Source: Cyclobacterium qasimii M12-11B
GTDB lineage: Bacteria > Bacteroidota > Bacteroidia > Cytophagales > Cyclobacteriaceae
Assembly: GCF_000427295.1 (NCBI RefSeq)
Contig: NZ_ATNM01000156.1
Span: forward strand, 1-64,000
Direction: 5' to 3'
Length of the DNA stretch: 64,000 nt
The number at the start of each line of letters is the position of its first letter. The first letter of the stretch is position 1. The notes below the pieces were generated by a model. The model saw only the letters and a list, made by a program, of their open reading frames with translations. It was not told the DNA's origin and did no database searches. The position numbers and the translations under genes were made by a program. Shown here piece after piece: positions 20,203 through 29,156 of the stretch.

Positions 20203-21333
20203 TTAAAAAATGAGTGCGAATAGTTCTTTCCTTACACCTTCATTGATAATCAATGCCAAAATAAGTGATACGATCAAACCTATGCCCGCTTTTAGAAGGT
20301 CATTGGAAGCCATACGATAAGCCCTTACTAGTCTTGCTTTTCGCTTTTTCAATTTTTTTGATTTCGCCAGTGCAATGGAAAGCTCCCTACCTCCAAGAAG
20401 TCCGATAAATACCCAGGTGGTACTCATAGGCATCTGACTGTATGCTTTGAAATAGAAAAGAATTACAGCATATACCAAATCTACAATAGTAGCTGCCCTT
20501 ACATCTGTGACCCTGGTTTTTTCATTTACAATACCTTGAATTTTGTCCCCTTTCATGTAGAAAAGAACACCAAGCCCTAAAAATACAAAGCCAGTATAGG
20601 CAGAAAATTCCCAAACATTCAGCTCTCTTGGAAGAAACACCGCTATATTGGCTGCATCCTGCATGATCCAAACTGCCCAAAGACAACCTGAAATGATCCA
20701 TTGAAGAGGGTACCAATATTTACTTGGCTTGCCTTTTAGGTAGTTGGTGACAAATTTTTCTAAAACAAACCAGACGATTATGGCAAGGAAAAAGGCTACA
20801 AAATACCCAATGAAACTTTTTTGCATCACCCCTATGATGGTTCCTGCCTTGTAGGTAAATACATTAAGCAAAAGAAAGGTGGTGGATACAGGCATTCTCA
20901 AACGCGTCATCACCAACAACACTATTGGAGCCGCTATTTGGAGAAAGACAAAATTTGTGGGTGCCTGGTCAAGTCCATCTACCTGCAAACGCTGATAACT
21001 TACATCACCATTGTAATAAAACCAGCTAAAGGTTACAGTACCGACAAAAATCAGTCCCATAAACAGCCATAGGAAATACCACTTCTGTTTTTGGTTTGAT
21101 GCGATAAAAGTCCCTATCGTCTGGATACTGTCATTGGCAATCGCTGAATAAGCGGCCAAAGCAAAGCCAAACCACATGGCGGCATAAGTATAAGGCGTAA
21201 TGATCCCAGCAATTGAGACCAAAATACAGATAATCAAAAGAAAGGGTTTCTCCTTTTTAGTGAAATCAAAAAGTGAATAGGCTGCCTTAGATAATGTAGC
21301 CTGGTTAATGTTTTGATCTTTTAGTTTGGCCAT
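20203..21333 (-). CDS. PiT-family inorganic phosphate transporter (divergent)
   Basis: 376 residues with about 10-11 hydrophobic segments. It has the internal duplication typical of PiT permeases: ANDSIQTIGTFIASN with MRLRMPVSTTF-like LRMPVSTTFLLLN in the N half, and DVRAATIVDLV with MPMSTTWVFIGLLGGRELS in the C half. These repeats bind Na+/H+ and phosphate in known PiT proteins. Sulfate is a possible alternative substrate. It lies head to head with an unrelated Na+/phosphate symporter (21646), and both may respond to phosphate supply. Confidence 0.8.
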   Translation of the reverse strand: MAKLKDQNINQATLSKAAYSLFDFTKKEKPFLLIICILVSIAGIITPYTYAAMWFGFALAAYSAIANDSIQTIGTFIASNQKQKWYFLWLFMGLIFVGTVTFSWFYYNGDVSYQRLQVDGLDQAPTNFVFLQIAAPIVLLVMTRLRMPVSTTFLLLNVFTYKAGTIIGVMQKSFIGYFVAFFLAIIVWFVLEKFVTNYLKGKPSKYWYPLQWIISGCLWAVWIMQDAANIAVFLPRELNVWEFSAYTGFVFLGLGVLFYMKGDKIQGIVNEKTRVTDVRAATIVDLVYAVILFYFKAYSQMPMSTTWVFIGLLGGRELSIALAKSKKLKKRKARLVRAYRMASNDLLKAGIGLIVSLILALIINEGVRKELFALIF

Positions 21334-21645
21334 GAGTAGATTTTGGCTATGAAATGAGGTGCAAATTAAACAAGAAAATTTAAGGATAATGTTACCAAAT
21401 TGTTAAGTCCCTGTTTAAATTATTGTAAAGCCTTCCCCAATAAAGTTATTTCAATGTTTCTTTTTTCTCAAAAATATAAATATTTTAGTTCCCATTGAGC
21501 TAAATCGGCATTTTTAATCATTTCTTTATGAGCTAGTTGTTCTTTTTCATTATTAACATAAGTTTTACTTAAAAAGCGTGTTATTCTGTCTACTCTACCC
21601 GTATTTTGCACTTATATTCTCTGGACAAATTACAGCCTCGTTTTA
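21334..21645. other. Divergent intergenic region between two phosphate transporter genes
   Basis: 312 bp containing the promoters of both divergent genes. I saw no exact TAnnTTTG box and no clear inverted repeat that would mark a shared operator. Confidence 0.5.
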
Positions 21646-22847
21646 ATGACCAAAGTACCTGAAGGAAATACCTATTTTAAAAACCTGATAACAATAGTTA
21701 CTATAATTATAGGTCTATTGATATTCATGTTTTCTATTGATTTTTTGACCATTTCCTTGACTGAACTAAACAATGAAGCCGCCAATGCATTGTTCACTGC
21801 TACAAGTAATCCATTTGTAGGCCTCTTTATTGGTATACTCACCACTGCCTTGATTCAGTCTAGTTCGACCATTTCTGCAATGGTAGTAGTATTGGTAGCT
21901 TCAGGAAATCTTAGTCTGGCACAGGCTGTCCCTGTAATAATGGGCGCAAATATTGGCACCACCTTAACCAGTACACTGGTTGCTTTTGGCTATATCTTAA
22001 AAAAGAAAACATTCCGAAAGGCACTTTCTGCCGGAGTGCTCCATGATATTTTTAACATCAGTACCGTTATCATTTTGCTTCCATTGGAGGTGTATTTTGG
22101 TATTTTAAGTCACCTGTCTGCCTGGCTTACCCATTGGTTCATCTGGGATGAGCCGGTAGATCTTGGAGAAATTGGCTTGAATGGCTTTTTCCTAAGGTCA
22201 CTTAGCTATGAGCTGTATTCCTATTTAAGCTGGCCTTTACTTGCCTTGGCTACAGGAATTCTCTTGATGATAGGCTCTATTAAAATCCTTTCCTCACTGG
22301 CTTACAAATCCCTAATCACACCGAATTTTAAAAAGGTAAGGAAACATATTTTAATTTTCCCTTCCGCTCTTTTGCCTATGGTGTTTTCTTCACGGCCGCT
22401 GTACAATCCAGCACAGTGACCACTTCATTGATGGTGACAGCGGTAGCTACAGGTAAAGTAGCGCTTCGCAAAGTCTTCCCTTTTATTATGGGAGCGAACC
22501 TAGGGACTACCATTACGGCTGTAATCGCTGCTTTGTACAAAACAGAGGCCGCTATCAGTGTCGCCATTGTTCATGTTTTGTTTAACCTGATAGGCAACCT
22601 TATCTTTCTTCCTTTTCCAAGGTTGAGAGAAATCCCTGTTCGATTGGCCAAAAAATTTGGTAGACAAACAGCCAACAACAAATCGATTGGTTTTGCCTAT
22701 ATCTTGTTGACCTTTTTTGTGATCCCTTTCTTCCTAATCTATTTTAATCAAGCAGAGGTGAAGCCTGAACCATTTCAGGTAACCCTAGAAAAAAGAGAGG
22801 AAGTAGCATTTATTAATGATTTTTGTCCAACCAAGCCTCCATTATAA
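21646..22847 (+). pseudogene. Na+/phosphate cotransporter (NptA/PNaS family), frameshifted
   Basis: Two frames, 21646-22419 and about 22355-22847, make one protein of about 400 residues. Each half carries the PNaS QSSS-type repeat: ALIQSSSTISAMVVVLVASG with MGANIGTTLTSTLVAFG in the first, and AVQSSTVTTSLMVTAVATG with MGANLGTTITAVIAALY in the second. Adding one T to the T4 run at 22349-22352 gives KHIFNFPFRSFAYGVFF and restores the frame. It is an inner-membrane Na+-coupled phosphate symporter. The 3' end overlaps the convergent deoC gene by 35 bp. The break may be a sequencing error. Confidence 0.85.
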
Positions 22848-23478
22848 GGTGGCCACTACTGGTGCCAATTCTGTCTGCACCCGCATTTATCATAGCCAAA
22901 GCCTGATCTAGTGTTTTAATTCCACCACTTGCCTTTATGCCTACCTGGCTTGGCAGCATTTCACGCATACGTTTGATTGTGTCCACTTCTGCTCCCTTTC
23001 CAGCAAAACCTGTTGAAGTTTTTACAAAATCTGCCCCCGCATCTGTACAGATATTACAGGCAAGTAATAATTCTTCTTCACTCAAATAAGCTGTTTCTAT
23101 GATTACTTTTAATAACCTTTCCGCATCATGACAAACCTTAGCCATTTGAGCCAATTCTATTTTTGGCCAATTCATGCCCGACTTAAATGCAGAAATAGAC
23201 CAGACCACATCCAGTTCATCTGCGCCGTCTTCAATGGCTTGTTTGGCTTCAAAAACTTTGGTTTGAGTCATGGAGTAACCCAGGGGGAATCCGACCACTG
23301 TCACGATCTGTATGTCAAGTTCTCCCAAACCTCTTTTAGCTTTTTTAACCCAAAACGGCGGAATACAAACGCCTCTGAATGAATATTTCTTGGCTTGATT
23401 CACTGCAGTGTCGATAGCACGTTCATCTACAGTAGGCTGCAAAGCAGTATGCTCAATATATCGGTTTAAATTTTTCAT
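22813..23478 (-). CDS. deoC: Deoxyribose-phosphate aldolase
   Basis: 221 residues. It cleaves 2-deoxyribose 5-phosphate to glyceraldehyde 3-phosphate and acetaldehyde in deoxynucleoside catabolism. Class-I aldolase features: Schiff-base lysine K153 in FVKTSTGFAGKGA, the second lysine in GIKASGGIK, and the proton-relay region ELDVVWSI (D90). Length and order match DeoC. It overlaps the convergent transporter gene by 35 bp. No other deo genes are nearby. Confidence 0.94.
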   Translation of the reverse strand: MKNLNRYIEHTALQPTVDERAIDTAVNQAKKYSFRGVCIPPFWVKKAKRGLGELDIQIVTVVGFPLGYSMTQTKVFEAKQAIEDGADELDVVWSISAFKSGMNWPKIELAQMAKVCHDAERLLKVIIETAYLSEEELLLACNICTDAGADFVKTSTGFAGKGAEVDTIKRMREMLPSQVGIKASGGIKTLDQALAMINAGADRIGTSSGHLIMEAWLDKNH

Positions 23479-23510
23479 TAGTCAATCAAATTGCGGATAT
23501 TCGAAACTTT

Positions 23511-24098
23511 ATGGAATATATCACTTTAGCTTTGGGATGGATTGTGTTTTATGCAAGCCACACCCTTCTGGCAAGTTTAAATATAAAAAGAAAATTCAGG
23601 CTTTGGATGAAAGGCAGTTACAAATGGTACAGGCTGGCTTATAGTTTGTACTCGACACTGTTTTTACTGGGCTTGTTTGTTTTTGCTGCTATCATAGCAC
23701 CCTATTGGATATTTGAGCCCTCAGAGGGAAGTACTTACTTTGGATATATGCTGGCTACTTTTGGCACCATTATATCGGTTAAAAGCATGAAAGGGATTTC
23801 TGCAGGCAGATTTATTGGTTGGAGGCCTCATGATGACCTGAGTGAAAAGGAAGAACTTATTAGGGATGGTTGGTACAAGCATATGCGACACCCCTTGTAT
23901 GCTGGTTTGATTCTGATTTTTCTAGGCTATTTCCTTTATGTGCCTAATTTGTCCTCATTGATTCATCTATTGGCTTTGCTTTTCTATTTGCCCTTTGGAA
24001 TTTATTTTGAGGAGAAAAAACTGATAGCCATCTATGGTGAGGCCTATGTTGATTATCAAAAAAATGTTCCACCCCTATTTCCCTGGTTTAAAAAATGA
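23511..24098 (+). CDS. Isoprenylcysteine methyltransferase-like / NnrU-like membrane methyltransferase
   Basis: 195 residues, five to six hydrophobic segments. The C-terminal motif RHPLYAGLILIFLGYF followed by EEKKLIAIYGEAYVDYQKNVPPLFPW is the SAM-binding signature of the ICMT/PEMT-type integral membrane methyltransferases. The substrate is unknown in bacteria without protein prenylation; lipids or small molecules are likely. It overlaps the next small gene by ATGA, so both are translationally coupled. Confidence 0.82.
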   Translation: MEYITLALGWIVFYASHTLLASLNIKRKFRLWMKGSYKWYRLAYSLYSTLFLLGLFVFAAIIAPYWIFEPSEGSTYFGYMLATFGTIISVKSMKGISAGRFIGWRPHDDLSEKEELIRDGWYKHMRHPLYAGLILIFLGYFLYVPNLSSLIHLLALLFYLPFGIYFEEKKLIAIYGEAYVDYQKNVPPLFPWFKK

Positions 24099-24304
24099 AT
24101 GAGCTGATCTTTTATAGTGTTTTGTTGTTCTTTGTGTTGGGACATTTGGTTATGGCTAGTCTCTTTTACAGACAGATTAGCAAAAATAAATTTTTGTCTT
24201 TTCATGAAAAAAATGACTGGCGCCTAAAAGCCCTGATTTTTCCTCTTGGTTATTGGTTTTTATTCAAAAAGCGAATAAAAACATTGAAAAGTCGTGAATT
24301 CTAA
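24095..24304 (+). CDS. Small membrane protein coupled to the methyltransferase
   Basis: 69 residues with two hydrophobic segments (ELIFYSVLLFFVLGHLVMAS; LKALIFPLGYWFLF) and a basic tail. The start lies inside the stop of the methyltransferase gene (ATGA), which strongly supports that it is translated. I do not recognise a family; it could be a partner subunit of the upstream enzyme. Confidence 0.6.
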   Translation: MNELIFYSVLLFFVLGHLVMASLFYRQISKNKFLSFHEKNDWRLKALIFPLGYWFLFKKRIKTLKSREF

Positions 24305-24305
24305 C

Positions 24306-25652
24306 TTACTTTTTTAGCGGTAAGGGCTGAATTGGTTGGCCATCTATAGGCATGGTTAGGGGAAGAATAAGTGAATGGTGTTTCAACTTTTTGTAGAAAT
24401 AGATACCATTGATAACCATTATCACCGCACTAAAAGTCATCACCAGGATCAGCCCTTCGGAGTAGAATGTAAACCAACTCATGGCCTCCCAGTCTCCAAA
24501 TTGCTTGAAAATAAGGATTCCACATGAGCCCAAATAGCCAAAGCTATCTACCAGGTACATCAGGAAGCCAACATTGCCAACATATTTAAAGGCAGCCAAT
24601 AGGCGATCAAAAAGAAGACAATTGAATGGGATGTAGGCCATGTAGATGCCTGTACCTGTTGCCACTGTCCAATAAAAGGGGTTTATCCACCCATTTTGAA
24701 GGCATAGCGTAGAAATAACAGCCAAAAGTAATCCTGAAATAATAATCAGGTGGTAGAGGAAAAGGGCTTTGAAATTATTTTTCACCAAAACCAGCAAACC
24801 CATCATCAGCAGCAGTATCAAAGTTATGGGGATTTCCGTTTGGGTAAGGAGTTCAGGAGCCAATCCAACTTTTAATTCTTTCCAGATTTCTACCACGAAG
24901 TTATCCCTTATGTCCCTAAAGGCTGTCAATGCCATATAGACCAATACCAGCAATACGATTCCGAAACTAAAATTCCTGAAGAAGGCTTGACGTTCAGGTT
25001 TATTCATGGATTTCCGCTGTGTTTTAAGGGCTATGTCTCCCTCACTTGGAGGTGGGGTATGGTCCAGAAAAAACACCACTGTGATCAGAAGTGGAATAAA
25101 AAAGGCACCTGTCACAAAGGGCATCCAATAGGGGTCAATCGCCCAATCTACTAATAAATACCGGCCGATAGACTTTACAAAACCCGAGGAAAAAACAAAG
25201 CTTATCGCCAGTATACTCCCCATCATTTCGGTGAATTTGCGCCCTTCAAGGTAATGAAAAACCAAGCCCCAAATTAGCCCAAGTGGAAAGCCATTTAAAA
25301 GAAAACAGAAAATATTGAAGGGGGCAGGTAATAAAGCAAAGCCGAGCAAGGACAACCAGGAAAACCCAACAAGCGAGAGAATCAAAAGGCCTCGTTTTTT
25401 TCCACTTAACTCTGCAATCAATTTGATGCCATAAAACTTACTGGCCATGTAACCGAAAGTTTGCATGAGGATTAACCAGACTTTAATGTCAATACCCCAC
25501 CATTCTTCTCCCGTGAAGGTGGCTGCGGCAAATGGTTTTCTAAAGGCATACATGCAGCTATAGGTCAGGAAAGCCATGACAGCTACAAAAGTGCTCATAA
25601 GCAATGGATTTGCTTCAGAAAGCCTTTTAGAAAGAGAAGGGAAATGGAACAT
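24306..25652 (-). CDS. DUF5690 family MFS-type membrane carrier
   Basis: 448 residues with about 12 hydrophobic segments. AFLTYSCMYAFRKPFAAATF at the N-terminus resembles the GlpT/UhpT organophosphate antiporter start, and LNGFPLGLIWGLVFHYLEGRK is the MFS signature region. It matches what is annotated as DUF5690 in Bacteroidota. The gene starts 5 bp after the HAD hydrolase stop and is in the same operon, opposite a PhnZ-like oxygenase. By its GlpT-like fold and this company I infer import of an organophosphonate or related compound; the substrate is not shown by the sequence. Confidence 0.8.
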   Translation of the reverse strand: MFHFPSLSKRLSEANPLLMSTFVAVMAFLTYSCMYAFRKPFAAATFTGEEWWGIDIKVWLILMQTFGYMASKFYGIKLIAELSGKKRGLLILSLVGFSWLSLLGFALLPAPFNIFCFLLNGFPLGLIWGLVFHYLEGRKFTEMMGSILAISFVFSSGFVKSIGRYLLVDWAIDPYWMPFVTGAFFIPLLITVVFFLDHTPPPSEGDIALKTQRKSMNKPERQAFFRNFSFGIVLLVLVYMALTAFRDIRDNFVVEIWKELKVGLAPELLTQTEIPITLILLLMMGLLVLVKNNFKALFLYHLIIISGLLLAVISTLCLQNGWINPFYWTVATGTGIYMAYIPFNCLLFDRLLAAFKYVGNVGFLMYLVDSFGYLGSCGILIFKQFGDWEAMSWFTFYSEGLILVMTFSAVIMVINGIYFYKKLKHHSLILPLTMPIDGQPIQPLPLKK

Positions 25653-25657
25653 GAATC

Positions 25658-26374
25658 TTATTCAGGGGTCTTAGTAAGCTCATTTTCAACAAGTGGGATG
25701 ATTTCCGAAAGAGAACCCAGAATATGGGTTGGTTGGGCGGTTAATAATTCACTGTGGCTAAAATTTGGGTTGGTAATGCCTACACTCATCAGGCAACCTG
25801 ATTGCTGGCCTTCTAGTATATCAGCCAAAGTACCACCAATTTTAATTATCTCAGAGGGACTACCAATCCCTAAAGCAGCCATCATTTGCAAGATCATATC
25901 AGGATGAGGCCTTCCTTTACAAACTTCATCACCGCATACGGTGATGTCTATCAAGGGATGATCCTTCCATCCAATTTGTTTTAATAGTAGGTTTGTTGTT
26001 TCTCTATCCAAATTGGTATTGAGCCCTATTTTTATTCCCATCTGTTGCAATGTCTCAAAAACTTCCAAAGCGTCTTCCTCTGGAGAAATTTCAGGGTTTA
26101 AGCGACAATATTTTTTAATTTCTGCCTTGAAAGTAGCATAGATCTTTCCCACAATTAGCTCAGAAAAATCCGGCTGATAAGTTGTGTGTGAAGCAAGGAT
26201 TTGTTTGATAGCTTCAGGAATGGCATAACCCATTTTTTCATGGATCGCTTCCTTGATGAGCTTGTCGAAACCATGTTGAAGAAAGGCTTTCAATAATAAC
26301 TCAGGTACCACCTTATCATTTTTTATAGCAGTTCCTGCCATATCAAAGACAGCCAATTTGATTGGAGTTTTCAT
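25658..26374 (-). CDS. Phosphonatase-like HAD hydrolase
   Basis: About 238 residues from ATG at 26374 (MKTPIKLAVFDMAGTAI); an upstream ATG at 26413 is possible. HAD motif I is DMAGT with nucleophile D11, motif II is GLNTNLDRET, motif III and IV are KGRPHPDMI and IKIGGTLADILEGQQSG. The DxAGT form and the helical cap are those of phosphonoacetaldehyde hydrolase and its relatives (TIGR03351-type phosphonatase-like). The first gene of a two-gene operon with the DUF5690 carrier, it lies divergent from the PhnZ-like gene. A role in C-P compound degradation is inferred. Confidence 0.82.
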   Translation of the reverse strand: MKTPIKLAVFDMAGTAIKNDKVVPELLLKAFLQHGFDKLIKEAIHEKMGYAIPEAIKQILASHTTYQPDFSELIVGKIYATFKAEIKKYCRLNPEISPEEDALEVFETLQQMGIKIGLNTNLDRETTNLLLKQIGWKDHPLIDITVCGDEVCKGRPHPDMILQMMAALGIGSPSEIIKIGGTLADILEGQQSGCLMSVGITNPNFSHSELLTAQPTHILGSLSEIIPLVENELTKTPE

Positions 26375-26538
26375 GTTTTTATCTTTCTTTAGTAGCTGTT
26401 TCAACTTCAGCATTTCAAAATAATCAAAAATATTGGGAACTTAAAACCTGAGTTGATTAGGTTTAATTTATTATTTAGTGGCTCGAAATTGTCAATAGTG
26501 AAAGATTGTTTTTAATTTCCATCTAAAATAAAGCGCTC

Positions 26539-27105
26539 ATGTCCGAACTTAGTCCTGAAAACAAGGTTGATGAAGTTTTTGCCTTGTATGAATCTTATGG
26601 AAATGCAGATTATATAGGAGAGCCTGTCTCTCAGGTCGAGCACATGAGTCAGGCGGCCCAGATGGCCGCCGAAGAAGGGTATGGGAATGAAGTGATTTTA
26701 GCCGCCTTTTTTCACGACCTTGGCCATTTATTTTCCCAAAGAGAGGAATTGGAACAAATGGCAGGTTATGGCGTTATGGACCATGAAAAACTAGGTGCAG
26801 ATTATCTTCGGGAGCTGGGGTTTCCTGAAATTGTAGCCCGATTGGTAGAAAGCCATGTGGAGGCCAAGCGGTACCTTACTTTTAAAAACCCGGTCTATTT
26901 TAAAAAATTGTCTGAAGCAAGTAAGAAAACTTTGACATTTCAAGGAGGAGTTATGACGGCTGAGGAAGCCAGGGAGTTTGAAGCGGATCCACAGCACAAG
27001 CTCATTCTTAAAATGCGTGAATGGGACGAAAGGGCTAAAGAAACTGGTGTGCCTGTGCCCAAGCTGGATGCCTATAAAAAAATGGCCCTGGAATTATTGG
27101 CTTAA
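26539..27105 (+). CDS. phnZ: PhnZ-like HD-domain mixed-valent diiron oxygenase
   Basis: 188 residues. In characterised PhnZ the diiron site uses H34, H58, D59, H80, H104 and D161, with lid residues Y24 and E27. The matching residues here are H35, H59/D60 (FFHDLGH), H82, H106 (ESHVEAKRYL) and D163 (REWDERAK), with Y25 and E28 in YIGEPVSQVEHM. PhnZ oxidises (R)-2-amino-1-hydroxyethylphosphonate to glycine and phosphate. The hydroxylase PhnY, which makes that substrate, is not in the window, so the substrate may differ. The gene is divergent from the HAD-DUF5690 pair with 164 bp between starts. Confidence 0.85.
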   Translation: MSELSPENKVDEVFALYESYGNADYIGEPVSQVEHMSQAAQMAAEEGYGNEVILAAFFHDLGHLFSQREELEQMAGYGVMDHEKLGADYLRELGFPEIVARLVESHVEAKRYLTFKNPVYFKKLSEASKKTLTFQGGVMTAEEAREFEADPQHKLILKMREWDERAKETGVPVPKLDAYKKMALELLA

Positions 27106-27127
27106 TCTTTCCAGGGCTTGTGCTTAT

Positions 27128-28162
27128 TTATTTTTCTGAGGTAACAAGGTCTTTGACACAATTGACCCAGGTATCTTCTGAATTTAAACTAGGAACCAGG
27201 TCCCACCTTTCACCACCCAATTCTAAAAAGAGGTCTCTGTATTCTTGCCCTACTTCCACAGTGGTTTCCAAACAGTCGGCCACAAAAGCAGGTGAGAAAA
27301 CCATTACTTTTTTCACGCCATCTGCTGCCATCTCTTTGATAAGTTCATCGGTATATGGCTTGATCCAAGGATCTTTTCCCAACCTGGATTGGAAGGAAGT
27401 CAGGACTTTCTCCTTAGGTAATTGAAGCTTTTCAGAAATCAAACGAGTTGTATGAAAACTTTGTGCCCGGTAGCAATACTGGTTTTTCTTATGGTAAGTC
27501 GCACAGCATTTTCCATTTAGCTGACAATATCCATCGACGGCACCTTTGAGAATTTGTCTTTCCGGAAGGCCATGGTAGGAGAAAAGGTAGCGGTCATATT
27601 CCTCTTCCACCATCAGTTTTTTACCTAATTCTGCCCAAGCCTCGAGAAATAAAGGGTGGTCAACAAAATTACTGATAAACTTTATGCCTGGAATAATTTG
27701 CCATTCCCTGGCCAGGGCCATGACTTTTTCAATGACAGAGCCATTGCTTGCAGAGGCATATTGAGGAAATAGTGGCAAGACTACAATCTCTTTTACGTTG
27801 GCATTGTTCAAAGCCTTGAGACCATCCTCAATACTTGGGGTTTGGTACCTCATGGCAATTTCAACCTGATACTTTTCCTGGTCCAGCAATGGAACCAGCT
27901 TGTCTTTTAGGTCCTGTGTGTGAAACAGTAAAGGCGAGCCTCTTTCTGTCCATAGTTTGCGGTATTCCTTGGCAGATTTAGGAGACCTGAAAGGGGCAAT
28001 AATAAAATTGACCAACATCCACCTTGATAGGAAAGGAATGTCCAGCACCCTTTCATCCATCAAAAATTCTTTGAGGTACTTCCTCACATCAGCCGTATCA
28101 GGGCTGTCAGGGGTTCCCAGGTTGACCAACAAAATACCAGTTTTGGATTTGTTTTTATTCAT
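27128..28162 (-). CDS. hemH: Ferrochelatase
   Basis: About 344 residues from ATG at 28162 (MNKNKSKTGILLVNLGTPDS); an ATG at 28222 adds 20 unlikely residues. It inserts Fe2+ into protoporphyrin IX (or coproporphyrin III) to complete haem. Key motifs: GILLVNLGTPDSPD, LFSYHGLPERQI with the catalytic His, FQSRLGKDPWIKPYT, and FSPAFVADCLETTVEVG with the catalytic Glu. YCQLNGKCCATYHKKNQYCYRAQ (shown in part: NGKCCATYHKKNQYC) has several cysteines typical of the Bacteroidota enzymes. Convergent with phnZ (22 bp). Confidence 0.95.
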   Translation of the reverse strand: MNKNKSKTGILLVNLGTPDSPDTADVRKYLKEFLMDERVLDIPFLSRWMLVNFIIAPFRSPKSAKEYRKLWTERGSPLLFHTQDLKDKLVPLLDQEKYQVEIAMRYQTPSIEDGLKALNNANVKEIVVLPLFPQYASASNGSVIEKVMALAREWQIIPGIKFISNFVDHPLFLEAWAELGKKLMVEEEYDRYLFSYHGLPERQILKGAVDGYCQLNGKCCATYHKKNQYCYRAQSFHTTRLISEKLQLPKEKVLTSFQSRLGKDPWIKPYTDELIKEMAADGVKKVMVFSPAFVADCLETTVEVGQEYRDLFLELGGERWDLVPSLNSEDTWVNCVKDLVTSEK

Positions 28163-28393
28163 GCTTTGCTTAATTGTCCGTTTTGCTAACCAAAAATACA
28201 GGCTATTGTTAGAAAATACCAATAGAATTCAACTTTGGCTTTATTTAGAATAAAAATGAACCAGAATAAGGGGGTTCAATTTGTTTAAAATGCTTTCATT
28301 GAGAAATATCTACCAAAGGCTTTTTGGGCCATATGCTGGATATTGCCCTTTTAATTCCGCTATCCTTTTGGCCAAAAGCTATTCCTTCAAATC

Positions 28394-29008
28394 TTAGTTT
28401 TTTATATTCCATAGAAACAACTTCTCAAAGTATTTGAGTTTTCGAATCTCTACGTTTCTATAAGGATAGATTCTATTTTTGGAGATATTATTGAACAATA
28501 AGGCCACCACGAGTAATACCATCAAGCCTGTGAAGATAGGGTTGAAAACGTAAAAAAAGCCCATTTCCTTAATCTCATCAGAACCAATATTGGCGATAAG
28601 TGCAATGGCTCCTCCAGGAGGGTGCAGGGTCTTGGTATACTGCATGACTAATATGGCTAAGGCTACAGACAAAGCTGGTGATAGCCAAATATGTTCCTCC
28701 ATATAAAACACCTTATAGGTTAATACACCCACAATTGCAGAAAGAATTCCACCAAACAATGTGTTTCTAGGTTGTGCCAGCGGGCTATTAGAGGCACTGA
28801 AAAGCAATACAGAGGAAGCACCAAAAGCACCTATGAGAAACAACTGGTCCTCTCTATCGAGATGGTAAAAATATTGCTGGATCAAACCAATGGCAGCTAT
28901 ACCAATAAAGGCCCCACAAAAAGACCAAAGATTATCAATAGGTTGATGGCTGGTTTCCTTGTAGGCAATCATTTTTACCTTTTGAATCCCCCGCTTTATT
29001 TTTTTCAT
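28394..29008 (-). CDS. HPP family integral membrane protein
   Basis: About 204 residues from ATG at 29008 (MKKIKRGIQKVKM); an upstream ATG at 29065 is less likely. It has four to five hydrophobic helices and the family motif HPPGGAIALIA after the conserved QYTKTL. HPP proteins are membrane proteins of plants and bacteria; some cyanobacterial and chloroplast members are nitrite transporters, others are unassigned. No nitrogen genes lie nearby, so the substrate is open. Confidence 0.85.
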   Translation of the reverse strand: MKKIKRGIQKVKMIAYKETSHQPIDNLWSFCGAFIGIAAIGLIQQYFYHLDREDQLFLIGAFGASSVLLFSASNSPLAQPRNTLFGGILSAIVGVLTYKVFYMEEHIWLSPALSVALAILVMQYTKTLHPPGGAIALIANIGSDEIKEMGFFYVFNPIFTGLMVLLVVALLFNNISKNRIYPYRNVEIRKLKYFEKLFLWNIKN

Positions 29009-29098
29009 GGGCTTATCAAATGCTTTTAAGCCTGCAAAGTTGGGCATTTGCAACAACCCCACCAAAGATTGACAGGAAATAATCCAGGTGAAACGAAA

Positions 29099-29123
29099 AA
29101 GCCATCCAATAAATGGATGGCTT
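29099..29123 (-). terminator. Terminator of dsbD
   Basis: A 9-bp perfect stem AAGCCATCC with a 7-nt loop, 34 nt beyond the dsbD stop; on the minus strand it is followed by TTTTTCGTTT. Confidence 0.8.
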
Positions 29124-29156
29124 CATATGAGAGTAAATAGAAATAAAACTTACAAA

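Noticed and set aside
28394-29008. HPP protein as a nitrite transporter
   Set aside because: This activity is shown for cyanobacterial and chloroplast members only, and no nitrate or nitrite genes adjoin it here.
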